This document shows, one piece after another, positions 36,410 through 46,455 of a stretch of 64,000 nucleotides of DNA. The translations under genes and the position numbers were made by a program. The stretch comes from Plecoglossus altivelis (Eukaryota; Chordata; Actinopteri; Osmeriformes; Plecoglossidae). The notes under the pieces are model-generated. The model was not told the origin of the DNA. It was given only the letters and a program-made list of their open reading frames with translations, and did not search any database. Positions within the stretch are counted from its first letter, which is position 1, and the number at the start of each line of letters is the position of its first letter. The DNA lies in NCBI GenBank assembly GCA_036571765.1, contig BROE01000022.1, forward strand, positions 14,465,576 through 14,529,575, in the 5' to 3' direction.

Positions 36410-38850
36410 CTCCTTGAACCGCCACCTTAACGTGGTGGAGGGGTTTGAGTGCTTGAATGATCCCAGGAGCTATGTTGTCGGGGGTAATAAGCCCCTGGTA
36501 GGGTTTCCCACGGCAAACTGGTCCTAGGTGACTAGCCAGACTAAGTGCGGTTCAACAAAAACCCCTATGATGACAAAACCAAGGAGAATCATTACGTCGC
36601 CCGGAGTGGCGTTACCGGGGCCCCACCCTGGAGCCAGGCCTGGGGTGGGTGCTCGCAGGCGAGCGCCTGGTGGCCGGGTCTTTGCCCATGGGACCCGGCC
36701 GGGTATAGCCCGAAAAGGCGACGTGGGATCACCTTCCGGCAGGCCCACCACCCACAGGAAGGACCGTAGGGGGCCGGTGCAGTGTGTTATGGGCGGTGGT
36801 CAGGGGCAGGTGCCTGGACGACCGAGGCCATGCACACGGTCTCTAGCGCTGGGGACATGGAATGTCACCTCGCTGGCAGGAAGGGAGCCCGAGCTTGGTA
36901 GAGCGTTACCGGCTAGATATAGTCGGCCTCACCTCCACGCACAGCCTGGGTTCTGGGTCCATTATCCTCGAGAGAGGCTGGACTCTACATTTCTCTGGCG
37001 TTGCTCGCGGGGAGAGGCGGCGGGCTGGCGTGGGCTTGCTCATAGCCCCGTGGCTCAGCCGCCACGTGTTGGGGTTTACCCCGGTAGACGAGAGGGTCGT
37101 GTCCCTGCGCCTTCAAGCCGGGGACAGGTCTCTCACTGTTGTATCGGCCTATGGGCCGAACAGCAGTGCAGAGTACCCGGCCTTCTTGGGGTCCCTGGGA
37201 GGGGTACTGGATAGTGCACCGACCGGGGACTCCATTGTTCTGCTGGGGGACTTCAACGCCCATGTGGGTAACGACAGTGACACCTGGAGAGGTGTGATTG
37301 GGAGGAACGGTCCCCCCGATCTGAACCCGAGCGGTGTTTTGTTGTTGGACTTCTGTGCTAGTTACAGTTTGTCCATAACGAACACCATGTTCGAGCACAA
37401 GGGTGTCCATCAGTGCACGTGGCACCAGGGCACCCTAGGCCGAAGGTCGATGATCGACTTTGTTGTCGTGTCCTCTGACCTCCGGCCACGTGTCTCGGAC
37501 ACTCGGGTAAAGAGAGGGGCGGAGCTGTCAACCGATCACCACCTGGTCGTGAGCTGGATCCGCTGGTGGAGGAGGAAGTCGGACAGACCTGGCAGGCCCA
37601 AGCGTATCGTGAGGGTCTGTTGGGAACGTCTGGCGGAGCCTTCTGTCAGCGAGGTCTTCAACTCGCACCTCCGGGAGAGTTTCTCACAGATTCCGGGGGG
37701 GGCTGGGGACATTGAGTCTGAGTGGACTATGTTCTCGGCCTCCATTGTCGATGCGGCGGCCCGGAGCTGCGGTCGTAAGGTCTCTGGTGCCAGTCGCGGC
37801 GGCAATCCCCGAACCCGGTGGTGGACACCGGAAGTAAGGGATGCTGTCAAACTGAAGAAGGAGTCCTATCAAGCCTGGTTGGCTTGTGGGACTCCGGAGA
37901 CAGTTGACAGGTATCGGCAGGCCAAGCGTGCCGCGGCTCGGATTGTCGCGGAGGCGAAAACTCGGGTCTGGGAGGAATTCGGGAAGGCCATTGGAGAAGG
38001 ACTACTGGACGGCCCCAAGGAAATTCTGGCAAACCATTCGCCGACTCAGGGGGAGAAGCGGTTCTTCACCAACACCGTGTACCGTGCGGGCGGGGAAGCT
38101 GCTGACCTCAACTGGGACGTTGTTGAGCGGTGGAAGGAGTACTTTGAGAATCTCCTCAATCCTGCCGTCATATCTTCCAAGGAGGAAGCAGAGGCTGGGG
38201 ACCCGGAGGTGGAATCGTCGATCACCCAGGCATAAGTCACCGAGGTGGTCGGTAGGCTACTCAATGGCAAAGCCCCGGGGGTAGAAGAGATCTTAAAGTC
38301 TCTGGATGTTGTAGGACTGTATTGGCTGACATGTCTCTGCAATATTGCGTGGTGGCTTGGGACAGTATCTTTGGACTGGCAGACTGGGGGGGTTGTACCC
38401 CTTTATAAGAAGGGGGACCGGAGGATGTGTTCCAACTACAGGGGATCACACTCCTCAGCCTCCCTGGTAAGGTCTATGCCAGGTACTGGAGAGGAGAATC
38501 CAACCGATAGTCAAACCTCAGATTCAGGAGGAACAGTGTGGTTTCGTCCTGGGCGCGCGGAACACTGGACCAGCCTACACACTTTCATCGGGTGCTTGAG
38601 GTTCATGAGTTTCCCAACCGGTTCACATGTGTTGTGTGGACCTGGAGAAGGCATTAGACCGTGTCCCTCACGGTGCCCTGTAGGGGGTTTGCCGGCAGTA
38701 CAGGGTCCGGGGCCCTTTGCTCAAGGCCGTCCGGTCCCTGTATGACCGGAGCAGGAGCTGTTTTCGCATTGCCGGTAGTAAGACAGACTTGTTCAAGGTG
38801 CATGTTGGACTCCGCCAAGGCTACCCTTTGTCACTGGTTCTGTCCATTGT
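36410..38850 (+). mobile_element. RTE-clade (Rex3-like) LINE, 5' UTR, endonuclease and start of RT; ends at gap
   Basis: GC-rich, unlike its AT-rich surroundings. The 5' leader begins near CTTGAACCGCCACCTTAACG. The endonuclease frame is open at 36862-38235: LALGTWNVTSLAG in a neighbouring frame, then LVERYRLDIVGL, YGPNSSAEYPAFLG, VLLGDFNAHVGN, RSMIDFVVVSSDLRP and LSTDHHLVVSW, i.e. an apurinic-type endonuclease. TAA at 38233-38235 interrupts a frame that continues with VTEVVGRLLNGKAPGV. Reverse transcriptase blocks follow with several frameshifts up to the assembly gap at 38851. Not functional as assembled. Confidence 0.85.
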
Positions 38851-39146
38851 NNNNNNNNNNNNNNNNNNNNNNNNNNNNNNNNNNNNNNNNNNNNNNNNNN
38901 NNNNNNNNNNNNNNNNNNNNNNNNNNNNNNNNNNNNNNNNNNNNNNNNNNNNNNNNNNNNNNNNNNNNNNNNNNNNNNNNNNNNNNNNNNNNNNNNNNNN
39001 NNNNNNNNNNNNNNNNNNNNNNNNNNNNNNNNNNNNNNNNNNNNNNNNNNNNNNNNNNNNNNNNNNNNNNNNNNNNNNNNNNNNNNNNNNNNNNNNNNNN
39101 NNNNNNNNNNNNNNNNNNNNNNNNNNNNNNNNNNNNNNNNNNNNNN
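38851..39146. other. Assembly gap (296 N)
   Basis: Run of 296 N inside repeated LINE sequence. The sequence on the right repeats material already seen on the left (37914 onward), so the gap size and the join are uncertain. Confidence 0.99.
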
Positions 39147-40995
39147 ATCGGCAGGCCAAGCGTGCGCGGCTCGGATTGTCGCGGAGGCGAAAACTCGGTT
39201 CTGGGAGGAATTCGGGGAGGTTATGGAGAAGGACTACCGGACGGCCGCAAGGAAATTTTGGCAAACCGTTCGCCGACTCAGGGGGGAGAAGCGGTTCTTC
39301 ACCAACACGGTGTACGGTGCGGGCGGGGAGTTGCTGACCTCAACTGGGGACGTTGTTGAGCGGTGGAAGGAGTAATTTGAGGATCTCCTCAATCCTGCCG
39401 TCTTGTCTTCCGAGGAGGAAGCAGCGGCTGAGGACCCGGAGGTGGAATCGTCGATCACCCTGGCAGGGGTCACCGAGGTGGTCGGTGTGCTACTCGGTTT
39501 CAAAGCCCCAGGGGTAGATGAGATCTGTCATGAGTATCTTAAGTTTCTGGATGTTGTGGGGCTGTCGTGGCTGACACGTCTCTTCAAAATTGCGTGGCGC
39601 CTTGGGACTGCTCCTCTGTACTGGCAGACCGGGGTGGTGTACCCCTTTATAAGAAGGGAGACCGGAGGGTGTGTTCAAACCACAGGGGGATCACACTCCT
39701 CAACCTCCCTGGTAAGGTCTACGCCAGGGTATCAGAGAGGAGAATCCGATTGATAGTCGAACCTCGGATTCCGGAAGAGCAGTGTGGGTTTCGTCGTGGC
39801 CGCGGAACACTGGACCATCTCTACACACTTCATCGATTGCTTGAGGGTTCATGGGAGATTGCCCAACCAGTTCACATGTTTTTGTGGACCTGGAGAAGGC
39901 GTTTGATGGTGTCGCTGGTGTTGTCCTGTGGGGGGTTTGCCGGGGAGTACGGGGTCCGGGGCCCTTTGCTCAGGGCCGTCCGGTCCCTGTATGAGCGGAG
40001 CAGGAGCTGTGTTCGCATCGCCGGTAGTAAGTCGGACGCCTGTTCCTGGTGCATGTGGGACTCCGCCAGGGCTGCCCTTTGTCAACAGTTCTTGTTCAAT
40101 GTCTTCATGGACAGAATTTCTAGGCAGAGCCAGGGGCTGAAGGGTGTCTGGTTCGGGGGCACAGGATTTCATCTCTGCTGTTCGCAGATGATGTTGTCCT
40201 TATGTCTTCATCGGACCGGGACCTATAGCATGCACTTGAGCGGTTTGCAGCCGAGTGTGAAGCTGCCGGGATGGGAATCAGCACCTTGAAATCTGAGGCC
40301 ATGGTTCTCGACCGGAAGAAGGTGGCTTGCTCCCTCCGGGTGGGAGGGGAGCCCTTGCTTCAAGTGGAGGAGTTCAAGTATCTCGGGGTCTTGTTCACGA
40401 GTGAGGGAAGGACGGAACGTGAGATTGACAGGCGGATCGGTGCGGCGGCCGCAGTGATGCGCTCTCTGTACCGGTCCGTCGTGGTGAAGAAGGAGCTGAG
40501 CCGGAAGGCAAAGCTCTCAATTTACCGGTCGATCTACGTTCCTACTCTCACCTATGGTCATGAACTTTGGGTAATGACCGAAAGGACGAGATCGCGGATA
40601 CAAGCGGTCGAAATGAGTTTTCTCCGCAGGGTGGCTGGGCGCTCCCTTAGAGATAAGGTGAGGAGCTCGGTCACGCGGGAGGAGCTCGGAGTAGAGCCGC
40701 TGCTCCTCCACGTCGAGAGGAGCCAGCTGAGGTGGCTCGGGCATCTGTTTCGGATGCCTCCTGGACGCCTCCCTCGGGAGGTGTTCCGGGCATGTCCTAC
40801 CGGGAGGCGGCCCCGGGGAAGACCCAGGACACGCTAGAGGGACTATGTCTCTCGGCTGGCCTGGGAACGCCTCGGGATCCCCCCGGAGGAGCTGGAGGTG
40901 GTGTGTGTGGAGAAGGAAGTCTGGGCCTCCCTGCTCAGACTGCTGCCCCCGCGACCCGGCCCCGGATAAGCGGAAGAAAATGGATGGATGGATGA
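39147..40995 (+). mobile_element. RTE-clade (Rex3-like) LINE, second copy, to its 3' end
   Basis: Starts after the gap at a point matching 37914 of the first copy and runs through the reverse transcriptase to the 3' end. RT blocks: EVVGVLLGFKAPGVDEI near 39470, EEQCGFRRGRGTLDHLYTLH near 39775, and LFADDVVLMS (catalytic Asp pair) near 40178, lying in different frames because of small indels. The C-terminal part is open at 40271-40837 (EEFKYLGVLFTSEG, RRVAGRSLRDKVRSS, LRWLGHLFRMP). The 3' end has CGGATAAGCGGAAGAAAATG followed by (GATG)n at 40980-40994, the short tail described for Rex3. Inactive through frameshifts. Confidence 0.87.
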
Positions 40996-41053
40996 TTGTT
41001 GTTTGCTTGTACTGTTGTATGTCTGTACTTCTGTAGCACCGTGGCTCTGTGAG

Positions 41054-41690
41054 ATTGGCTCAGATTGGCTCTTGCTATTTTGAGGGCTGCTTTATCTCCC
41101 GATCTGAAAGCTTAATCTCTGGTCTTTAGCAGCCCACGAACCTCTGCTGTCATCCATGGTTTCTAGTTGGCGCATGTGGTGATGGTCTTTGTGACTGTCA
41201 CATCATCTGTGCACAGTTTCAATGTACTCCTGTAGGTCAGTGTGGTCGTTGTAAGTGGCTGCCTCTTTGAACATGTTCCAGTCTGTGTCCTGAAAGCAGT
41301 CCAGCAGTGCAGAGGTAGCATTTTCTGGCCATACCGTGATTTGCTACCGGTAGTACCGGTTTGGCAAGTTTGAGAAGTGGGCTATATGCTGGGATTAGCA
41401 TAACAGAGATGTGGTCTGAGTACCCGAGGTGGGTGCAGGGTTCGGCTTTGTATGCGTTCTTAACTGTTGTGTAAACAAAGTCTAGTGTGTTGTTTCCCCT
41501 TTGCAAAGTTCACATGTTGGTAGAACTTGGTTGAAGTCACCGGCTACGATGAAAAAGCCCTGATCGCTGATGGCGCTGTACAGTTCACGAAGCGCGTCTT
41601 TTGCGTTAGCACACGGAGGAATGTAAACCGCGACCATAACAATGGCCGTGAACTCGCGAGTTGTGGGGTTGGCTTACTAAACTTTTGAAA
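41054..41690 (-). mobile_element. Minus-strand LINE endonuclease fragment (CR1/L2/Rex1 group)
   Basis: Read on the minus strand this contains VAVYIPPCANAKDALREL and FFIVAGDFNQ (endonuclease core), then TLDFVYTTVKNAYKAEP with HLGYSDHISVMLIPAY (41237-41506) and, in another frame, KPWMTAEVRGLLKTRD. Stops and frameshifts are present. It has the same orientation as the LINE 3' end at 35826-36360, so both are probably parts of one copy split by the RTE insertion, with the reverse transcriptase region missing. Confidence 0.75.
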
Positions 41691-43860
41691 CGTTACTAGT
41701 TTTCCCTCCCTTTTTGTATTTTTTCCCTCAGCTTCCTAAGCATAAGCCTTTATGTCTTTGGTTACATTTCTTGGTTGTATAATTGAAATACCTCACTTTA
41801 TGAATTTGCTTTGTCTCCCGACCTCCCCAACCGCCTGCCACCATCCACTCCACCGGACTGCTGCCGTCTCATAGTTTGAGAGATGTGTTGATGGCATGAT
41901 CTTTTGAAGCATTGTTGATGTTTCAGTCCCTTTCTGTAAAAACATTTTTTAAAATAATAATCTCAGTTGCCTGAGACTATACCTACTACTGCAATTGTTA
42001 CCAGTTCAGGGGGCCCCTTCCAAATGGCGTGTGGGACTTACTATCCTATGGTCGCTGTAGTTGGTAACGTCAGTGCCTGGGTGCCTTCTCCACGTGCTTC
42101 CTCATCAGCAGGTTTCTGGAGGTCAAAAGGGCTTTTTGTAGCATGTCAGGGTGAGACACAATTTGCAGAACTATCCCGATGTCATGGGTCTCTGGCTCAG
42201 CCCGCAGAACCCCAGCTGTGCATTAAGGACTGTTTACGTTTCCAGAGTTCTGGGTTCGTTTTATAGACGTTTTGTTCTGCTATTGTTTGTGGTGTGTGTT
42301 TGTGTTTCTTTTACCATCCAATGTGGCTTCTGTGACTGTCCCGGCAGCTGATGGGTGGTTCAACGGCTGATTTGGACCTGGAACTCCGCCCACTCGTCAG
42401 TGGCTACAGCTGGCTGGGCTCTTTAAAAAGCCCAGTTTTTGATCAGTTCTATCTCTCTCTGTTCCTGCTGTTGGTTTGGTTTGTACCCTGTGTGGGGATC
42501 TTTATGCCATTTAGACAATCTCTCTGACATATTTGATTAATAGTTTAAACTGTTTTTGTGAGTTAGTAACCTTTTAAACTGTTGTGTGTTCTATTTTTGG
42601 AACCTGAAGCAGCAGGACGGAGAACTTGTTTGTTTATGGATCCTAATAAATTTTGTGTTAACTTATTTTTCTTCTCTGTTGTTTATAGGGAGTTGGGAAG
42701 TAGATAAGAGCTACCCCGGGGTATACATCACCCGTAGGAAAATTTCTCTGTCTAGAAACACCAGCTAGACCTGGGCGGACCACCAGCTGTAAGTTTGGTT
42801 AGGACGACTTGATCGTGTGCCAGAGAGATTAATATTTTTATTGGGGGTTAGTATAGGTTAGGGGTGGGGTCTTTTCTTGTCCAGCCCTCCCCTTTTCCCA
42901 GTAGTTTATTGTCTATTATTTACACTATTACCGTGGCTAAATAAAGGCTTTGTTTTTACGGTATTTGGCCTTTTGTGTCCTTTTCTTGCACCACGACTCC
43001 ATGCCTCCTTTGCTGGCATTGGCGAGCACGAGCAGTGGGTTGTCATGCTCCACTCCGAAAGGGAGCTGGAACGTAACAAGGACCTTCCCCGACAGCAGCT
43101 CGGGGTTACCAGGGGCCCAGCTTGTATGCACAGGTCATTAGCGGCGCCACCTTGCCGCCCTCTCCCTCTGCAAGCCCTGCCTCATCTTTTGCTGCGCCAC
43201 TGTTTGAGGACTGCAAGGATGGCCTTCAGACCTTTTTGAACTGTGTCGTTTTCCCTCCATTTTTTAGAGAAATCATTCTAAGCCTTATCGCTTCCCCACC
43301 TTGTGGCTAAGATTAGTATGCGATCGATGGGTCATTTGAAAAATGTTATTTCATTTGGCCCTCGAAAGGGACTACCCCCAGTTCACAACAGCCATAGGCG
43401 CAGGTGCCAGAGCTGTGAAACCGGCCGTGATACTGATACGTGATGCATAAACTGGGTGAAGTCCCCTCCATAGGCCCCCAAAAATGCCTATTTGGGTTCA
43501 CCTGTCCACCTGACTTTGAGAAATCAATTCTGGCTAGGAAGGTGCCACAGCTTATATTTCCACCAGGCCTTGGCTTCTCTGTTTACGTTTCCAACTGGGG
43601 GACGACAACCCCATCTTGGCCTGCTTCGTGCTGTGCATATTTGTTTAATATGGGTGTGACATCTCAAACAACATTCCAGAAAAGGGAATAAGTTCATACC
43701 TAATGACAGCTGTGTGTGCCTTTCACTAGTCAAATATAAAAGTAAAACAGTTTGAGTAAGTTATTAGGATTAGGATATTAGGTTTTGGATACACTTTCCT
43801 GATCAGATGAGACAAAGGTCTATATTGGATGTATTGCTAGACGTCCCCTCATCTGCTCTT
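41691..43860. other. Repeat-like spacer, no gene recognised
   Basis: About 2.2 kb without a recognisable coding region. The part 42345-42960 has promoter-like and polyadenylation-like words (CTCTTTAAAAAGCCC at 42420 and AATAAAGG at 42940), and 43000-43200 is GC-rich with several open frames in different phases. It may be an unnamed LTR-type or DNA element. I could not define ends or a target duplication. Confidence 0.4.
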
Positions 43861-43992
43861 GTCAGCTATTTAACCCTTGTGCTCCCTTCGGGCCAATAAG
43901 ACCCACAGCCATGTTGTGAACAGATTTCACGATGGAGAAGTAAAGTTAAATGTTTTATTTTATTCTATATAGCTGGTCTACATTTTGAATTC

Positions 43993-44505
43993 AGACGCCC
44001 CAGACAAATTGTGCTTAGACGCGAATTTGCGTCTGAATGGCAGAGGTTTGCGTGCAATTACGTATATTTGTCTACTTGATGTTGGTAGCTAATCGTAGAT
44101 TGTGGATATTGTTGAGAGCGTGGGTTGGATTTATTTACTCCAGACAGCCCATCAATGCTTTGACTATTAGCTATTTTGATAACTCATAAGGGCTATTGTC
44201 ACCCCTTCACTCTGGCACGCTGTATCGGAGACTCAAGTAGCCTACGTTCTTTTCTCTGGTTCCGCTGATCAGGTCACGCCAGACGTCACAAAACATAGCT
44301 ACCAAAGTAAAGTCCCTGCTTGGTTAACGCTTCGCACATATCTGCCAAAAATCACTTTTTTCAACTCGGGCATGAGACGCAGATTCACGCCTTAGACGCA
44401 GATTTGTGCCACGGGACCTGTAGAGGCACGTTTATATTGACTTAACATGTAAATCAGACGCCCGAGACGCAAATTCGCGTCCGGTGTGAACGCGGCATTA
44501 GTGTG
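43993..44505. mobile_element. Nested MITE with AGACGC-rich inverted ends
   Basis: The left part (TTCAGACGCCCCAGACAAAT, then TAGACGCGAATTTGCGTCTG) is inverted at the right (AGACGCCCGAGACGCAAATT, then CGCGTCCGGTGTGAACGCGG to about 44505). CGGTGTGAACGCGGCATT is a common end of fish non-autonomous elements. No coding sequence. It appears inserted in the piggyBac-like fragment. Confidence 0.5.
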
Positions 44506-44697
44506 TAAGCTTTAGGGAAGCACTAACATACATTTGGCAGGTGTCAGGACAGCTGGGTTTTTGTTTTGTTCCAGCGTCTCACTGCAACGGCAGATGACTT
44601 TAGTGACTTGGAACTTCTGCCGCAGATGTTTGCAAATGTCGATCAAGGAGACTCTGAAGATGAGGAGGCTGAGGATGTGTCAGAGGAAGAAGACGGC

Positions 44698-44814
44698 GAA
44701 GAGTACCCCAAAGATGCGTCAGAGGAAGCACACTGAGAAGAGTACCCCAAAGATGCGTCAGAGGAAGCACACTGAGAAGAGTACCCCAAAGATGTGTCAG
44801 AAGAATGCTGACAA
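44698..44814. repeat. 39-bp tandem repeat, three copies
   Basis: Units at 44698-44736, 44737-44775 and 44776-44814. The first two are identical and the third has several substitutions. Each of the first two ends in TGA in the acidic transposase-like frame (EEYPKDASEEAH then stop), while another frame stays open through all three. Confidence 0.9.
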
Positions 44815-44930
44815 GGAAACTGACAAAACACTGGAGGATAGACAAACAAACACTAGACTGGACTATACAACCACCCTAGCAATCTCTAGCAAGCAAGGTG
44901 ATGGGGCCATTCTCAGACTGCTCTGAGAAT

Positions 44931-45545
44931 GAGGTTGGCAAAGTATCTCCCAAAGGCTCCTGCCTTCCTTTTCAGTTTACGGATGTTGGTGACCAGATTG
45001 GAGCAGTCCTGTGCCCTGATCATGTTGAAAATGTATGTGACCCCCCTCTCTTTAGCACTGTCTAGTAGTTCCCTTAAAGCACTCCATTCCATTTCTTGCT
45101 CTACTCACAAGCTTTGATAGCCACACATCTTTATCCTCTACATATTCTCATTCCCTCAAGGAGTCCATGACTGTTCTAGTTTATTAGATTGAAATGATCT
45201 TGTACATTCTTTGTTGGTCATTACTTGAATATAAAGAGATATCAAATATACAACTTTGTCAAACTCGTCCTATGCTGCTATGTTACATTGACTGAGCATA
45301 TTTGGCCAGATACCAACTGCATTCCTTAGCCTGTTTGGTGACTATTGAATGTCCAAATCCCCTCTGACCATGCAAATATTCGTAACCTTTGAAAATCAGG
45401 TTGAGAATATAAAATCTATATTTCACATTCATATTCAGTTTGACCCTTGCAAAAGCGTTTGACCCTAATTACCTTAACACACAAAAACACTCATAGCAAT
45501 TATGTGGGGTGCATAAACAGACAAAAGGTGAAGAATAATTTAGAT
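44931..45545. other. Intergenic, 3' of atp6ap2
   Basis: AT-rich sequence without a recognisable gene. A short frame at 44929-45117 is not supported. Confidence 0.5.
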
Positions 45546-45547
45546 TG

Positions 45548-46455
45548 TATTTTATTGCACATTTAATTGTGAAATTAAATGGATTAATCACTACTTATGA
45601 TACCTAAAATCCATGGATTTCCAGCTAAATACATTGGGATTTCACTTGTCACAATTTCTAAAGCCATACTACCACATAGGGGACAAAAATAAAGCATCAC
45701 AATACAGATAAAGCCAGTTAAGATTTTATATCCATCTAAATCTGTACACACATACATTTCACCTAATTTACAATAGTTTCATATTGCAAAACAAACAACA
45801 CACAAGTTATGTTGATCAGGGCATCACAATAACAATCTGATTCAATCAAAAGTGGAAACCACAAGGGAAAGTAAGGGAATTACGACCACTAAGGAAGTGA
45901 CACTAAATAGATACATTGAAAATGAGAGGTTGGAAGCTTCACTGTATCAATTTACACGTACCACTTCGCTGTATTAGAAACAAACGTTGAACTGTTATCG
46001 TTAGTACAGCTAACCAATACATGAAGATCAGCAAGCCATTTCAGTAGACTACTTCTACAACTCTTAGCTACAAGTCATATTATATTGGCGAATGCATGTG
46101 ATGGATCACGTATTATTGGCCAAAAATAGCCATAAGTTTAAATTCTGATAAGATATTCACAACAAGTCAATATCTATTGGCCCTATGTAGATCTGAATGG
46201 ATGTAAAATCCCATTTGGTACGATGTAGAATTTACTAATGAACATTAATGAAACCAAAACACCAGAAAGGTTCCTCATTATTTTAGTTTTACAGTGAAAT
46301 CTCAACAGATGCATACGGATTCCAGCGGTTAGTTTGGTATTGGCCCAAGATACAGTAGATCCTCACACAACAGTAGTTTTCAGACAAACAAAAACTTAAC
46401 ACGGAATAAAAGACTAAACACGGAGAGGTTGAGAATGTAAACAAAAGGGTGGATC
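45548..46455 (-). other. atp6ap2: atp6ap2 3' UTR and polyadenylation signal
   Basis: Minus-strand AATAAA (TTTATT near 45550-45556) about 0.9 kb past the stop codon at 46456 gives a plausible 3' UTR. The sequence is AT-rich with no open frame. The cleavage site is inferred. Confidence 0.5.

Larger units (their letters stand above)
43870..44930 (+). mobile_element. piggyBac-like fragment with transposase N-terminus
   Basis: The left end TTAACCCTTGTGCTCCCTTC matches the MITE tip at 16367 and has the TTAA that piggyBac elements target. About 0.7 kb later (44580-44735) a plus-strand frame reads TADDFSDLELLPQMFANVDQ, then DSEDEEAEDVSEEEDG, the acidic start seen in piggyBac transposases. A 39-bp tandem repeat then closes the frame. 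The catalytic domain is absent and the right end was not found. The superfamily call rests on the tip plus the acidic N-terminus. Confidence 0.5.

Noticed and set aside
36528..37214. 228-codon frame at the start of the RTE element as a separate gene
   Set aside because: It overlaps the endonuclease frame in another phase and consists of GC-rich leader sequence; the LINE explains it.
38661..39359. Long open frames across the run of N
   Set aside because: Their length comes from counting N as coding; no real sequence supports 38851-39146.
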